This document shows, in pieces, positions 1 to 6,842 of a stretch of 64,000 nucleotides of DNA. The DNA comes from Sphingobium psychrophilum (GTDB taxonomy: Bacteria > Pseudomonadota > Alphaproteobacteria > Sphingomonadales > Sphingomonadaceae), in contig NZ_JABBFV010000001.1 in NCBI RefSeq assembly GCF_012927105.1, positions 310,001 to 374,000 of the forward strand, given 5' to 3'. A program made the position numbers and the translations under genes. How positions within the stretch are numbered: position 1 is the stretch's first letter; each line of letters begins with the position of its first letter. Below the pieces are notes generated by a model. The model was not told the origin of the DNA. It saw only the letters and a list, made by a program, of their open reading frames with translations, and did no database searches.

Positions 1-840
1 CCAGATGCGGCGCGCTTCCGACACATATTGCGGCGCATAATTCACCATCACCACCCCGCCATTGGCCGCGACCTTCTGCAACAGCGAGTCAGACACGTTG
101 CGCGGGGTATTGCAGATCGCCCGCGCGCTGGAGTGGGAGAAGATCACCGGCGCCTTGCTGACCCGCAGCGCGTCCAGCATCGTGTCCTCGCTGACATGGC
201 TTAGATCCACCAGCATCCCCAGCCGGTTCAATTCAAGCACCACCGCCTCGCCGAACGGGGTCAGCCCGTCATGTTGTGGATTGTCGGTCGCGCTGTCGGC
301 CCAGGCGATGGTGCGGCTGTGGGTCAGCGTCAGATAGGATGCGCCCAGCGCGCGATAGCTGCGCAGCACGGCCAGGCTGCCATCGATCTGGCCGCCGCCT
401 TCCACGCCCAGCAGCGACGCGACCCGTCCCGCCTTGTGCGCCGCCCGCAATTCCGCCGCCGTGGTGACGAACGCGAAGTCCTTGGGGTAACGGCGCGCGA
501 AACTATGGGCGAGGTCAATCTGCTCCAGCGTGTCCTTCACCTGCTGCAATTCGGGCAGGTCGGCCGATACCCACACCGACCAGAATTGCCCGCCTACGCC
601 GCCCGCCCGTAACCGCGCGATGTCGGTGTGGAACGTCGCCGGGTCCAGCCGGTCGAGCGCCATCGTCCAGCGTTTGTCCTTCGCCTTGTCGGCTAGCGCT
701 TCGGGCCAGTCATTATGCCCGTCGATGAGCGGCGTGGCCTTCAGCACCCTGGCGATGCGCGCCGCATAGGGATCGGCGGCGGCATGGACGGCGGGGGCGG
801 CGAGGAGGATCGGCAGCAAGGCCAGGGACAGCATTTTCAT
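1..840 (-). CDS. Membrane dipeptidase (peptidase M19), 3' end cut by window edge
   Basis: Zinc dipeptidase of the renal dipeptidase (M19) family, probably exported. The reading frame starts at an ATG at 840, is open to base 1 and continues outside the window, so only the first 280 residues are visible; family members are about 400. Residues 1-20 form a signal peptide ending in AVHAA. Metal-site motifs seen are LIDGHNDWP near residue 38, GVEGGGQ (bridging Glu), VDLSHVS and FSHSSARAI, in the expected order. The start lies back to back with the aat gene, leaving about 100 bases of shared upstream DNA if aat starts at 941. Family assignment is firm; the substrate is not known. Confidence 0.9.
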   Translation of the reverse strand, partial: MKMLSLALLPILLAAPAVHAAADPYAARIARVLKATPLIDGHNDWPEALADKAKDKRWTMALDRLDPATFHTDIARLRAGGVGGQFWSVWVSADLPELQQVKDTLEQIDLAHSFARRYPKDFAFVTTAAELRAAHKAGRVASLLGVEGGGQIDGSLAVLRSYRALGASYLTLTHSRTIAWADSATDNPQHDGLTPFGEAVVLELNRLGMLVDLSHVSEDTMLDALRVSKAPVIFSHSSARAICNTPRNVSDSLLQKVAANGGVVMVNYAPQYVSEARRIW

Positions 841-940
841 GACCCGGAACGCTAGAGCCGCACCGCCCCAAGTCAATCATGCAACCACCATGGCAGGACA
901 GGGCTTCCCCCCGTCGCCGCGCCTGCCTATCCTGTCTTTG

Positions 941-1693
941 ATGATGATCGATCCGCATGTCCTGCTCCAGGCCTATTCCATCGGCGTCTTTCCCATGGCC
1001 GACGATCGCGACGCGGACGAAGTCTATTGGGTCGAACCCAAACAGCGGGCGATATTGCCGCTCGAGGGCTTTCACCTGTCGCACTCGCTGTCCAAGCTGA
1101 TCCGCCGCGACCGTTTCCGCGTCACCGCGAACCGCGCCTTTGCGCAGATTTTGGCGCTCTGCGCCCAGGCCGCGCCCGATCGCCCGTCGACCTGGATCAA
1201 CCACCAGATCGAAGCCGCCTATCGCGACCTGCACGCCGCCGGCTTCGCCCATTCGATCGAGATATGGGAAGGGGACGAGCTGGTCGGCGGCCTCTATGGC
1301 GTCGCGATCGGCCGCGCCTTTTTCGGCGAATCCATGGTGTCGCGCCGGACCGATGCGTCGAAAGTGGCGCTGGCCTGGCTGGTGGCGCGGCTATGTTTTG
1401 GCGGCTTTACCTTGCTCGACTGCCAGTTCATGACCGATCATCTGCGCACCATGGGCGCCGTCGAAATCAGCCAGCGCGACTATCTTCAGTTGCTGGGCGC
1501 GGCGACAGGCGGCGTGGCGCTGGGGGCAGGGGCCGGCGCGCTGGCGGCCGGTTCGGGCGCAGCGGCGGAACTGGCGTTCGCGCCGCTGGCGGGCGAGGAC
1601 GCTGCAACCGGTTCGCCCTTGGCGCCCAGCTTCACCGTATCCGGTCCGGTTTCGGGCCAGGCCATCGTACAGCTTCTGACCCATACGTCATAG
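941..1693 (+). CDS. aat: Leucyl/phenylalanyl-tRNA-protein transferase
   Basis: Transfers Leu or Phe from aminoacyl-tRNA to N-terminal Arg/Lys of proteins, marking them for ClpS/ClpAP degradation. Seen: the N-terminal LLQAYSIGVFPM block, then YWVEPKQRAILPL, WINHQIEAAY, GGLYGVAIGRAFFGESM and LLDCQF, all family hallmarks in order. An upstream in-frame ATG at 839 would add 34 poor-quality residues, so the MMIDPHV start at 941 (or 944) is preferred. The last roughly 65 residues are Ala/Gly-rich low complexity and lie antiparallel to the DUF2155 coding sequence for 208 bases. The end, VQLLTHTS, looks like a genuine family C-terminus. Confidence 0.93.
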   Translation: MMIDPHVLLQAYSIGVFPMADDRDADEVYWVEPKQRAILPLEGFHLSHSLSKLIRRDRFRVTANRAFAQILALCAQAAPDRPSTWINHQIEAAYRDLHAAGFAHSIEIWEGDELVGGLYGVAIGRAFFGESMVSRRTDASKVALAWLVARLCFGGFTLLDCQFMTDHLRTMGAVEISQRDYLQLLGAATGGVALGAGAGALAAGSGAAAELAFAPLAGEDAATGSPLAPSFTVSGPVSGQAIVQLLTHTS

Positions 1694-2148
1694 ATCGGAT
1701 GCTGCACGACATTGCGGTCGGGCCGTTCGCGGAACAGCCAGCCGGAAAAATTGCGCCGCCATTTGCCGTCCGCGCTGCTGCGCACGTCCAGCTGCACGAA
1801 AGCGCCGGTTTCCTGCACATTTTCCCATGGCGCGCTGATTTCGCACGCCTGCAAGCGCACGATCGCATCGCCCACGCGCAGCGCCTCGCCCGGCTTCATC
1901 GTCAGGTCGCGGGTCAGGCCGTTGCGCTTGTTGAGCAGCCCGATGACCGCCGTGCGCTCGGCCATCGGCGTGCCGGGCAGCGCGCCGCCGGAGCCGGACA
2001 GGATCGGCGCGCCCTGGACCTTGACCGGCCCGGTCTGGTTGCCTGCGGGCACATCATCGCGGCCACACGCGGCCAGCGCCAGCGCACAGGATAGCAAAGG
2101 CACGTGAAACAGGATCGGCGGGATGCCCCCCGCCGGACGCCGGCTCAT
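1486..2148 (-). CDS. DUF2155 domain lipoprotein
   Basis: Protein of unknown function with a DUF2155 core (LQACEISAPWEN, FSGWLFRERP, HPIYDVWVRSC), typical of alphaproteobacteria. The ATG at 2148 overlaps the stop of the upstream NDUFA12 gene as ATGA, so it is taken as the start rather than the ATG six codons earlier at 2166. Residues 1-28 are a signal sequence ending in a lipobox (ALAAC-G), so it is probably a lipoprotein. The tail after the conserved core is about 55 residues of Ala/Pro/Ser-rich sequence whose DNA is also read on the other strand by aat. Cotranscribed with the NDUFA12 homologue. The molecular role is unknown. Confidence 0.87.
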   Translation of the reverse strand: MSRRPAGGIPPILFHVPLLSCALALAACGRDDVPAGNQTGPVKVQGAPILSGSGGALPGTPMAERTAVIGLLNKRNGLTRDLTMKPGEALRVGDAIVRLQACEISAPWENVQETGAFVQLDVRSSADGKWRRNFSGWLFRERPDRNVVQHPIYDVWVRSCTMAWPETGPDTVKLGAKGEPVAASSPASGANASSAAAPEPAASAPAPAPSATPPVAAPSN

Positions 2149-2543
2149 GCCGCGTCGGGGCTCCACGCCTCATAATCGCCGGTCGCCTTCTGGCGCTGGC
2201 CGCCCTTTTCGAGCGCGCCCGACGGGCGATAGGCGTTTACGGTGCCGGTCGCGTTGGGCGTCGATTCCAGTTCCCAGATGCGCGGCGGCGGCAGGAAGCT
2301 TTCGGGCGTACCCTCGATCGTGTGGTGCAGCCAGCCATGCCATTCGGCCGGCACGCGGCTGGCGTCGTTGACGCCATTATAGATGACCCAGCGGCGCGTC
2401 AGGCCATTGGGGTCGATGCCGCCCTGATAATAGATATTGCCCTGATGGTCTTCACCGACCTTGCTGCCCTTGCGGGAGGTGAAGAGCGCGGTGCCGATGG
2501 TCGCGCCATCCCACCAGGTGAAGATCTTGCCGAGGATTCCCAT
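2145..2543 (-). CDS. NADH:ubiquinone oxidoreductase subunit NDUFA12 homologue
   Basis: Accessory subunit of respiratory complex I, homologous to mitochondrial NDUFA12 (B17.2) and found in alphaproteobacteria. The 132-residue product begins MGILGKIFTWWDGATIGT and carries the family blocks GNIYYQ, RWVIYNG, VPAEWHGWLHH and the C-terminal AYRPSGAL and YEAWSP. In-frame codons upstream of 2543 have no family similarity, so the ATG at 2543 is chosen. It overlaps the downstream DUF2155 gene by four bases, so the two are probably translationally coupled. Acts on the matrix/cytoplasmic arm of complex I. Homologues may also be called B17.2L-type assembly factors. Confidence 0.92.
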   Translation of the reverse strand: MGILGKIFTWWDGATIGTALFTSRKGSKVGEDHQGNIYYQGGIDPNGLTRRWVIYNGVNDASRVPAEWHGWLHHTIEGTPESFLPPPRIWELESTPNATGTVNAYRPSGALEKGGQRQKATGDYEAWSPDAA

Positions 2544-2593
2544 GGGCCAAGCGCTTAGCCGCTGCGACGGGCGTGGGCAAGGAGGATATGGCG

Positions 2594-3121
2594 CTATCGC
2601 GGCGCGGCCGGACAGAAATTCAAGTCGGTCGCGACCGTCCCGCCCGGCACGGCGCAACCGCCCCAGTTGACGACATCGCCTTCCGCGAGTCCCAACTCCG
2701 CCGCGCGCCCGCCGCGCAGTTCCAGCACGGCGGCGACGGGCACGCCCGCCGACACCGGGATGCGCGAATAGGGCTGCGCGTTGTTTTGCAGGAAAGCGAT
2801 CGTCCCGTCGGTATGGATGAAAAGCATGTCGAGCGGAATCAGCGTGTCCTTCATCCAGAAACTGGCCGTGCGCGGCGGGTCCATCGGGAACAGCATCCCG
2901 CCGTTTTCGGGCAATTCCTTGCGGAACATCAGCCCTTTTTCCTGTTCCTGCGGCGTAGCGGCGACCTCGACGTCGAACCGATGCGCGCCCTTAGCTGTGG
3001 TGATGACGACCGGGAGGAGCGCGGCGACGGCCTGCGCCTGCGCGCTGTTGTCGGGCGCAGGCTGGGGGCTGGAACAGGCAGCGAGCAGGCCGAGCGCAAG
3101 AAGGGCGGGGAAGCGGATCAT
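2594..3121 (-). CDS. DUF192 domain lipoprotein
   Basis: Secreted DUF192 protein of unknown biochemical role. Residues 1-17 form a signal peptide with lipobox (GLLAAC-S), so it is likely membrane anchored. The core carries the DUF192 signatures TPQEQEKGLMFRKELP, MLFPMDPPR, FWMKDTLIPLDMLFI and VLELRGGRAAELGL. A GTG two codons earlier (3127) is possible, but ATG 3121 gives a standard lipoprotein leader. It is 50 bases upstream of the NDUFA12 homologue on the same strand and may share its transcript. About 150 bases separate it from the next gene on the other strand; that gap holds a GGGTTAACCC palindrome at 3159-3168. Confidence 0.87.
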   Translation of the reverse strand: MIRFPALLALGLLAACSSPQPAPDNSAQAQAVAALLPVVITTAKGAHRFDVEVAATPQEQEKGLMFRKELPENGGMLFPMDPPRTASFWMKDTLIPLDMLFIHTDGTIAFLQNNAQPYSRIPVSAGVPVAAVLELRGGRAAELGLAEGDVVNWGGCAVPGGTVATDLNFCPAAPR

Positions 3122-3278
3122 CGGCACTGCCTAATGCGATTCGCGCGCTATTGGGAGGGGGTTAACCCTTAATGTGCTGGTGGCGGGGATGGCCGCTAAC
3201 GACCAGTTTTGGACGGTAGCCATTCGCCTTGATGCTCCCTAAACCCGTCATTCTTAAAGGTCACGCGGAGCAGCGGCA

Positions 3279-3764
3279 GTGGACGATAGGCAGTGGGCTG
3301 AATTGTGCGGTGGCTACCGAACGCCTTATGATCCGAGAGGCGCGATTAGCAGATTGAGCGGCGACGATGCCCAAACAGCATGGGCTGAGCTTTGGCAGGA
3401 ACTGTATCATCAAGGCGATGTCGGCGAGGCATCATATGCGGCTGTGCCGTTGCTCGCCGGCGCGCTCGAGGCGCGAGGCGTTGCCGACTGGAATACATAT
3501 GCCATAGCAGCGACTATCGAAGGGGCACGCCAGAAACCGCATAATCCCAGCGTGCCGGACTGGCTGCTCGATGACTACGACGAGGCTTGGCGGAAGCTGC
3601 AAACACTGGCGATAACCGAGTTGCCCGTGGCAACGGCAGCCGAACTTATAGACAGCATCATTGCAGTCTTAGCTTTCGGAAAAGGCCGTGCCAGTCTCGG
3701 TCAAATGGCAATGCTAGGAGACGATGAACGCAAGGAATTGTTGGAGGGGAGCGGTTGGAATTGA
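3279..3764 (+). CDS. Hypothetical protein, immunity-protein-like
   Basis: A 161-residue soluble protein starting at GTG 3279 behind a purine-rich GGAG. I do not recognise a named family. The pattern W.ELWQELYHQGDVGEASYAAVPLL at residues 32-55 resembles a helical type of hypothetical protein often found near polymorphic-toxin immunity genes; that link is from memory and weak. No signal peptide or membrane segment. Base composition looks less GC-rich than its neighbours and codon use is less biased, which suits acquired DNA. It has no operon partner: about 97 bases separate it from the small HTH gene downstream. Confidence 0.6.
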   Translation: MDDRQWAELCGGYRTPYDPRGAISRLSGDDAQTAWAELWQELYHQGDVGEASYAAVPLLAGALEARGVADWNTYAIAATIEGARQKPHNPSVPDWLLDDYDEAWRKLQTLAITELPVATAAELIDSIIAVLAFGKGRASLGQMAMLGDDERKELLEGSGWN

Positions 3765-3861
3765 CGTCCGGTAAGTCTGGCTGCAAGCCTACAACCGGAC
3801 TGTCGCCTGTCCACCCAAAATCCCCTTCCAATGTAGGATTTCATCTGATCTATCCTTGTAG

Positions 3862-4164
3862 ATGGACCAGCATCCGCACCCCGCTCCGCCCGCGCCTACC
3901 GCGCCAACCCCCGCCGACCCCGTCCGCTGGACGCCGGAAAAACAGCGGCTTTTCCTCACCGGCCTGCTCGCCACCGGCAATGTGACGCAGGCGGCCCGCG
4001 CCGCCGGCATGTCGCCCGCCAGCGCCCATCGCTTGCGCCGTCGCCTCGCGTCCGCGCCGTTCGACCGGACCTGGGCCAAGGCGCTGGCGCTCCACGCGCA
4101 AAGCCTGGCCGATGCTTTGCACGGCAATGACGCCAGACCCGTGACCCGACAGGCGCGTCGCTGA
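3862..4164 (+). CDS. Small helix-turn-helix protein
   Basis: A 100-residue protein with a Pro/Ala-rich N-terminus and a helix-turn-helix at about residues 25-65 (TGLLATGNVTQAARAAGMSP, then RLRRRLASAPF.RTW). This is the type found in numerous short sphingomonad proteins sometimes labelled terminase-small-subunit-like or DNA-binding. Such proteins usually run longer, with a conserved block after the HTH; here the frame ends soon after, at DARPVTRQARR, so it may be shortened. Presumably binds DNA; target unknown. The 170 bases after it, to the recX stop, hold no gene I can support. Confidence 0.55.
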   Translation: MDQHPHPAPPAPTAPTPADPVRWTPEKQRLFLTGLLATGNVTQAARAAGMSPASAHRLRRRLASAPFDRTWAKALALHAQSLADALHGNDARPVTRQARR

Positions 4165-4333
4165 TGCTTCGGCGGCGCGTTGGCATGACCCCGATGGTCG
4201 AAAGCCAGGAGGCCCTCGGCGCGTCGCTGGCGCGTCGCGCGTGCATAGCCGGCGCTTCGTCCTGTCTTTCCCCCGCAAAATCATGCCAACAACGGTGTGA
4301 ACTTCGCCGGCGTGACCCACTCATGACCCTGGC

Positions 4334-4864
4334 CTATTCGTCTTCCGCCGTCATTGGCTCCCCTGGCGGCGCATCGACCCAGCGCCGCGCCACGGCATAA
4401 GCATGGCCCGCCCTCAGAAACGCAGCGATCGCTTTCTCCCGTTGCTTGGGGTCCAGCGGCCCGGTCGCATAGGGGCCGACCCGCTTGCGCCGGGCGAAGC
4501 GGTCCGCCGCCGCCCAGGCTTCGGATGCGATCTGCACGTCCGCCTTTTCCCGATCCTCCTCGCCGATTCCCGCCGCGCGCAATTCCTCGCCGATGCGCCG
4601 CGCGCCATAGCCGCGCCGGGCCAGCGCCCCGCTCTTCATCACCGCATAGCCCGCGTCGTCGATATAGCCCAGATCCACGAAGCGATCCGCCAGCCCATCG
4701 GGGTCCGCCGGCTCATCGCCGCCCCATCCGCGCTCCTTGATCTTGCGCTTGAGATAGCTGAGCAGCTTGCCCCGGCTGGTGGCGAAGCGGGCCACATGGC
4801 GCAGCGCCATGTCGCGCAGCGCGCTTTCGTCGAGCGGTGGGGGGAGGCGTTTGCCGGTAATCAT
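4334..4864 (-). CDS. recX: Regulatory protein RecX
   Basis: RecX-family modulator of RecA. The product carries the three-helix-repeat features: LRDMALRHVARFATSRGKL, YLKRKIKERGW, DRFVDLGYIDDAGYA and the RRGYGARRIGEELRAAGI block. Eighteen extra in-frame codons precede ATG 4864 but have no family character, so 4864 is taken as the start, giving 176 residues. RecA itself is not in the window; the gene stands alone, divergent from the acyl-AMP ligase, with a 166-base intergenic region. The C-terminal ~40 residues are variable. Confidence 0.9.
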   Translation of the reverse strand: MITGKRLPPPLDESALRDMALRHVARFATSRGKLLSYLKRKIKERGWGGDEPADPDGLADRFVDLGYIDDAGYAVMKSGALARRGYGARRIGEELRAAGIGEEDREKADVQIASEAWAAADRFARRKRVGPYATGPLDPKQREKAIAAFLRAGHAYAVARRWVDAPPGEPMTAEDE

Positions 4865-5030
4865 GATGCAACATGCGACATGCGCCATCTTTATGCCACA
4901 GTCGGGCCGGAATTTCACCGTGCCTTGTCGGCTATGAGGGCATGTTGGAATACAACTATCCGGTGCAAATGGCGGTCAAAGCTGCTAGCGGCCCCGGTTT
5001 CAAGATTTTCAAGACATTGGGTCAACCAAT

Positions 5031-6770
5031 ATGACGGGTTCGCAAGAGATGATGGCACCGACGCCGACCACCGATGATCTGCCGCGCCGCTTCTCCGATT
5101 TCGGGACGCTGGGCGAAGCGCTGGACTATGCGGCGCAGGGCAAACGCGGCCTTAATTTCCACGATGCGCGTGGCAATCTGGCGCGGCCCTATCCGTTTGC
5201 CGAATTGCGCGCCGACGCCATCGGCTGCGCCCATCGCCTGATCGCCCATGGCGTGAAGCCCGCCGATCGCGTCGCCCTCGTCGCCGAAACCGGCGCGGAT
5301 TTCGCCATGCTCTTCTTCGGCATCATCTATGCCGGCGCCTGGCCGGTGCCGCTGCCGCTGCCGACCAGCTTCGGCGGCAAGGACAGCTATATCGACCAGC
5401 TGAACGTCCAGCTGTCCAGCTGCGACCCGATGCTGTTCCTTTTCCCAAAGGAACTGGAAGAGATGGCGGGCGAATCGGGCCGTCAGAAGAATGTCGAGAG
5501 CATCGCGTTCGAAGATTTCATCGCCCGCGACGCCGTGCCCGCCGCCCTGCCGCAGGCGCAGCCGGAAGAAATCGCCTATCTGCAATATAGCAGTGGTTCG
5601 ACCCGCTTCCCCCATGGCGTCGCGGTGACGCATCATGCGCTGCTGTCCAACCTGTCGGCGCACAGCCACGGGATGCAGGTGCAGGACAGCGATCGCTGCA
5701 TCAGCTGGCTGCCCTGGTATCATGACATGGGTCTGGTCGGCTGCTTCCTGTCCGTCGTCGCCAACCAGGTGTCGACCGACTATATGAAGACCGAGGATTT
5801 CGCCCGCCGTCCGCTGGCCTGGCTCGACCTCATCAGCCGGAACGAGGGCACCTCGATCAGCTATTCGCCGACCTTCGGCTATGACATCTGCGCGCGGCGC
5901 ATCTCCAGCCAGACCAAGGCGGACGAGCGGTTCGACCTGTCCCGCTGGCGCCTGGCCGGCAATGGCGCGGACATGATCCGCCCCGACGTGATGCAGAGCT
6001 TCGTCGATGCGTTCGCCGACGCAGGGTTCAGCCCCAAGGCGTTCCTGCCCAGCTATGGCCTCGCCGAAGCGACGCTGGCCGTCACCATCATGCCGCCGGG
6101 CGAGGGGATCATCGTCGAACTGGTCGAGGAAACCGACCTGTCGGGTGGTCACGCGACCGAGGGGCGGCCCCAGCGGTTCCGCTCGATCGTCAATTGCGGC
6201 AAGCCTGCCAAGGACATGGTTGTGGAAATCCGCGACGAGGATGGCGGCCTGATGAACGAGCGCCAGATCGGCAAGGTGTGGACCACCGGACCGTCGCTGA
6301 TGGTCGGCTATTTCCGCGACGAAGCCGCGACCAAGGCGTGCATGGTCGACGGCTGGCTGGACACTGGCGACATGGGTTATCTGTCCGACGGCTATCTCTA
6401 CATCGTGGGCCGCGCCAAGGACATGATCATCATCAACGGCAAGAATCACTGGCCGCAGGATATCGAATGGGCGGTGGAGCAACTGCCCGGCTTCAAGCAG
6501 GGTGACATCGCCGCCTTCGCCATCACAACGCCGGGCGGCGAGGAAGCGCCCGCCGTGCTGGTCCATTGCCGCACGTCGGACAATGAGGAACGCTCGCGCC
6601 TGCGCGATCAGATCCGCGAACGGGTCCGCGCCATCACCGGCATGAACTGCGTTGTCGAACTGGTGCCGCCGCGCACCCTGCCGCGCACCAGCTCGGGCAA
6701 ATTGAGCCGCTCGAAGGCGCGTAACCTCTATCTGACCGGCGAAATCCGGCCCTACGACATCGCTGCCTGA
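5031..6770 (+). CDS. Fatty acyl-AMP ligase (FAAL-type adenylating enzyme)
   Basis: ANL-superfamily enzyme of 579 residues, most like fatty acyl-AMP ligases, which activate a fatty acid as acyl-AMP and pass it to a carrier protein rather than to CoA. Seen: the A3 loop YLQYSSGSTRFPHGV near residue 184, WLPWYHDMGLVG (a FAAL/FACL signature), SYGLAEATLAV, TGDMGYLSDGYLYIVGRAKD, and a C-terminal domain with RTLPRTSSGKLSRSKARNL carrying the catalytic Lys. The Phe-Pro-His in the A3 loop replaces the more usual Asp/Glu-Pro-Lys. No acyl carrier protein, PKS or NRPS gene is next to it, so the acceptor is unknown; a role in sphingolipid or surface lipid synthesis is only inference. Confidence 0.87.
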   Translation: MTGSQEMMAPTPTTDDLPRRFSDFGTLGEALDYAAQGKRGLNFHDARGNLARPYPFAELRADAIGCAHRLIAHGVKPADRVALVAETGADFAMLFFGIIYAGAWPVPLPLPTSFGGKDSYIDQLNVQLSSCDPMLFLFPKELEEMAGESGRQKNVESIAFEDFIARDAVPAALPQAQPEEIAYLQYSSGSTRFPHGVAVTHHALLSNLSAHSHGMQVQDSDRCISWLPWYHDMGLVGCFLSVVANQVSTDYMKTEDFARRPLAWLDLISRNEGTSISYSPTFGYDICARRISSQTKADERFDLSRWRLAGNGADMIRPDVMQSFVDAFADAGFSPKAFLPSYGLAEATLAVTIMPPGEGIIVELVEETDLSGGHATEGRPQRFRSIVNCGKPAKDMVVEIRDEDGGLMNERQIGKVWTTGPSLMVGYFRDEAATKACMVDGWLDTGDMGYLSDGYLYIVGRAKDMIIINGKNHWPQDIEWAVEQLPGFKQGDIAAFAITTPGGEEAPAVLVHCRTSDNEERSRLRDQIRERVRAITGMNCVVELVPPRTLPRTSSGKLSRSKARNLYLTGEIRPYDIAA

Positions 6771-6842
6771 CGCTCGGCCTGATCGCACTATCCTTTCGGC
6801 CAAGGTTACCGATTGATAACCCATGACTGCTAACCCAGTCCC

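Noticed and set aside
1027..2094. 355-codon plus-strand frame across aat and DUF2155
   Set aside because: Shifted reading of aat followed by antisense of DUF2155; Arg-rich and motif-free.
4179..4290. 10-bp inverted repeat GTTGGCATGA / TCATGCCAAC 92 bases apart in the HTH-recX gap
   Set aside because: Could be the ends of a small element, but no transposase, target duplication or second copy is visible; chance cannot be excluded.
4164..4400. 78-codon plus-strand frame after the HTH gene
   Set aside because: Arg/Ser/Ala-rich, overlaps recX antisense, no motif or ribosome site.
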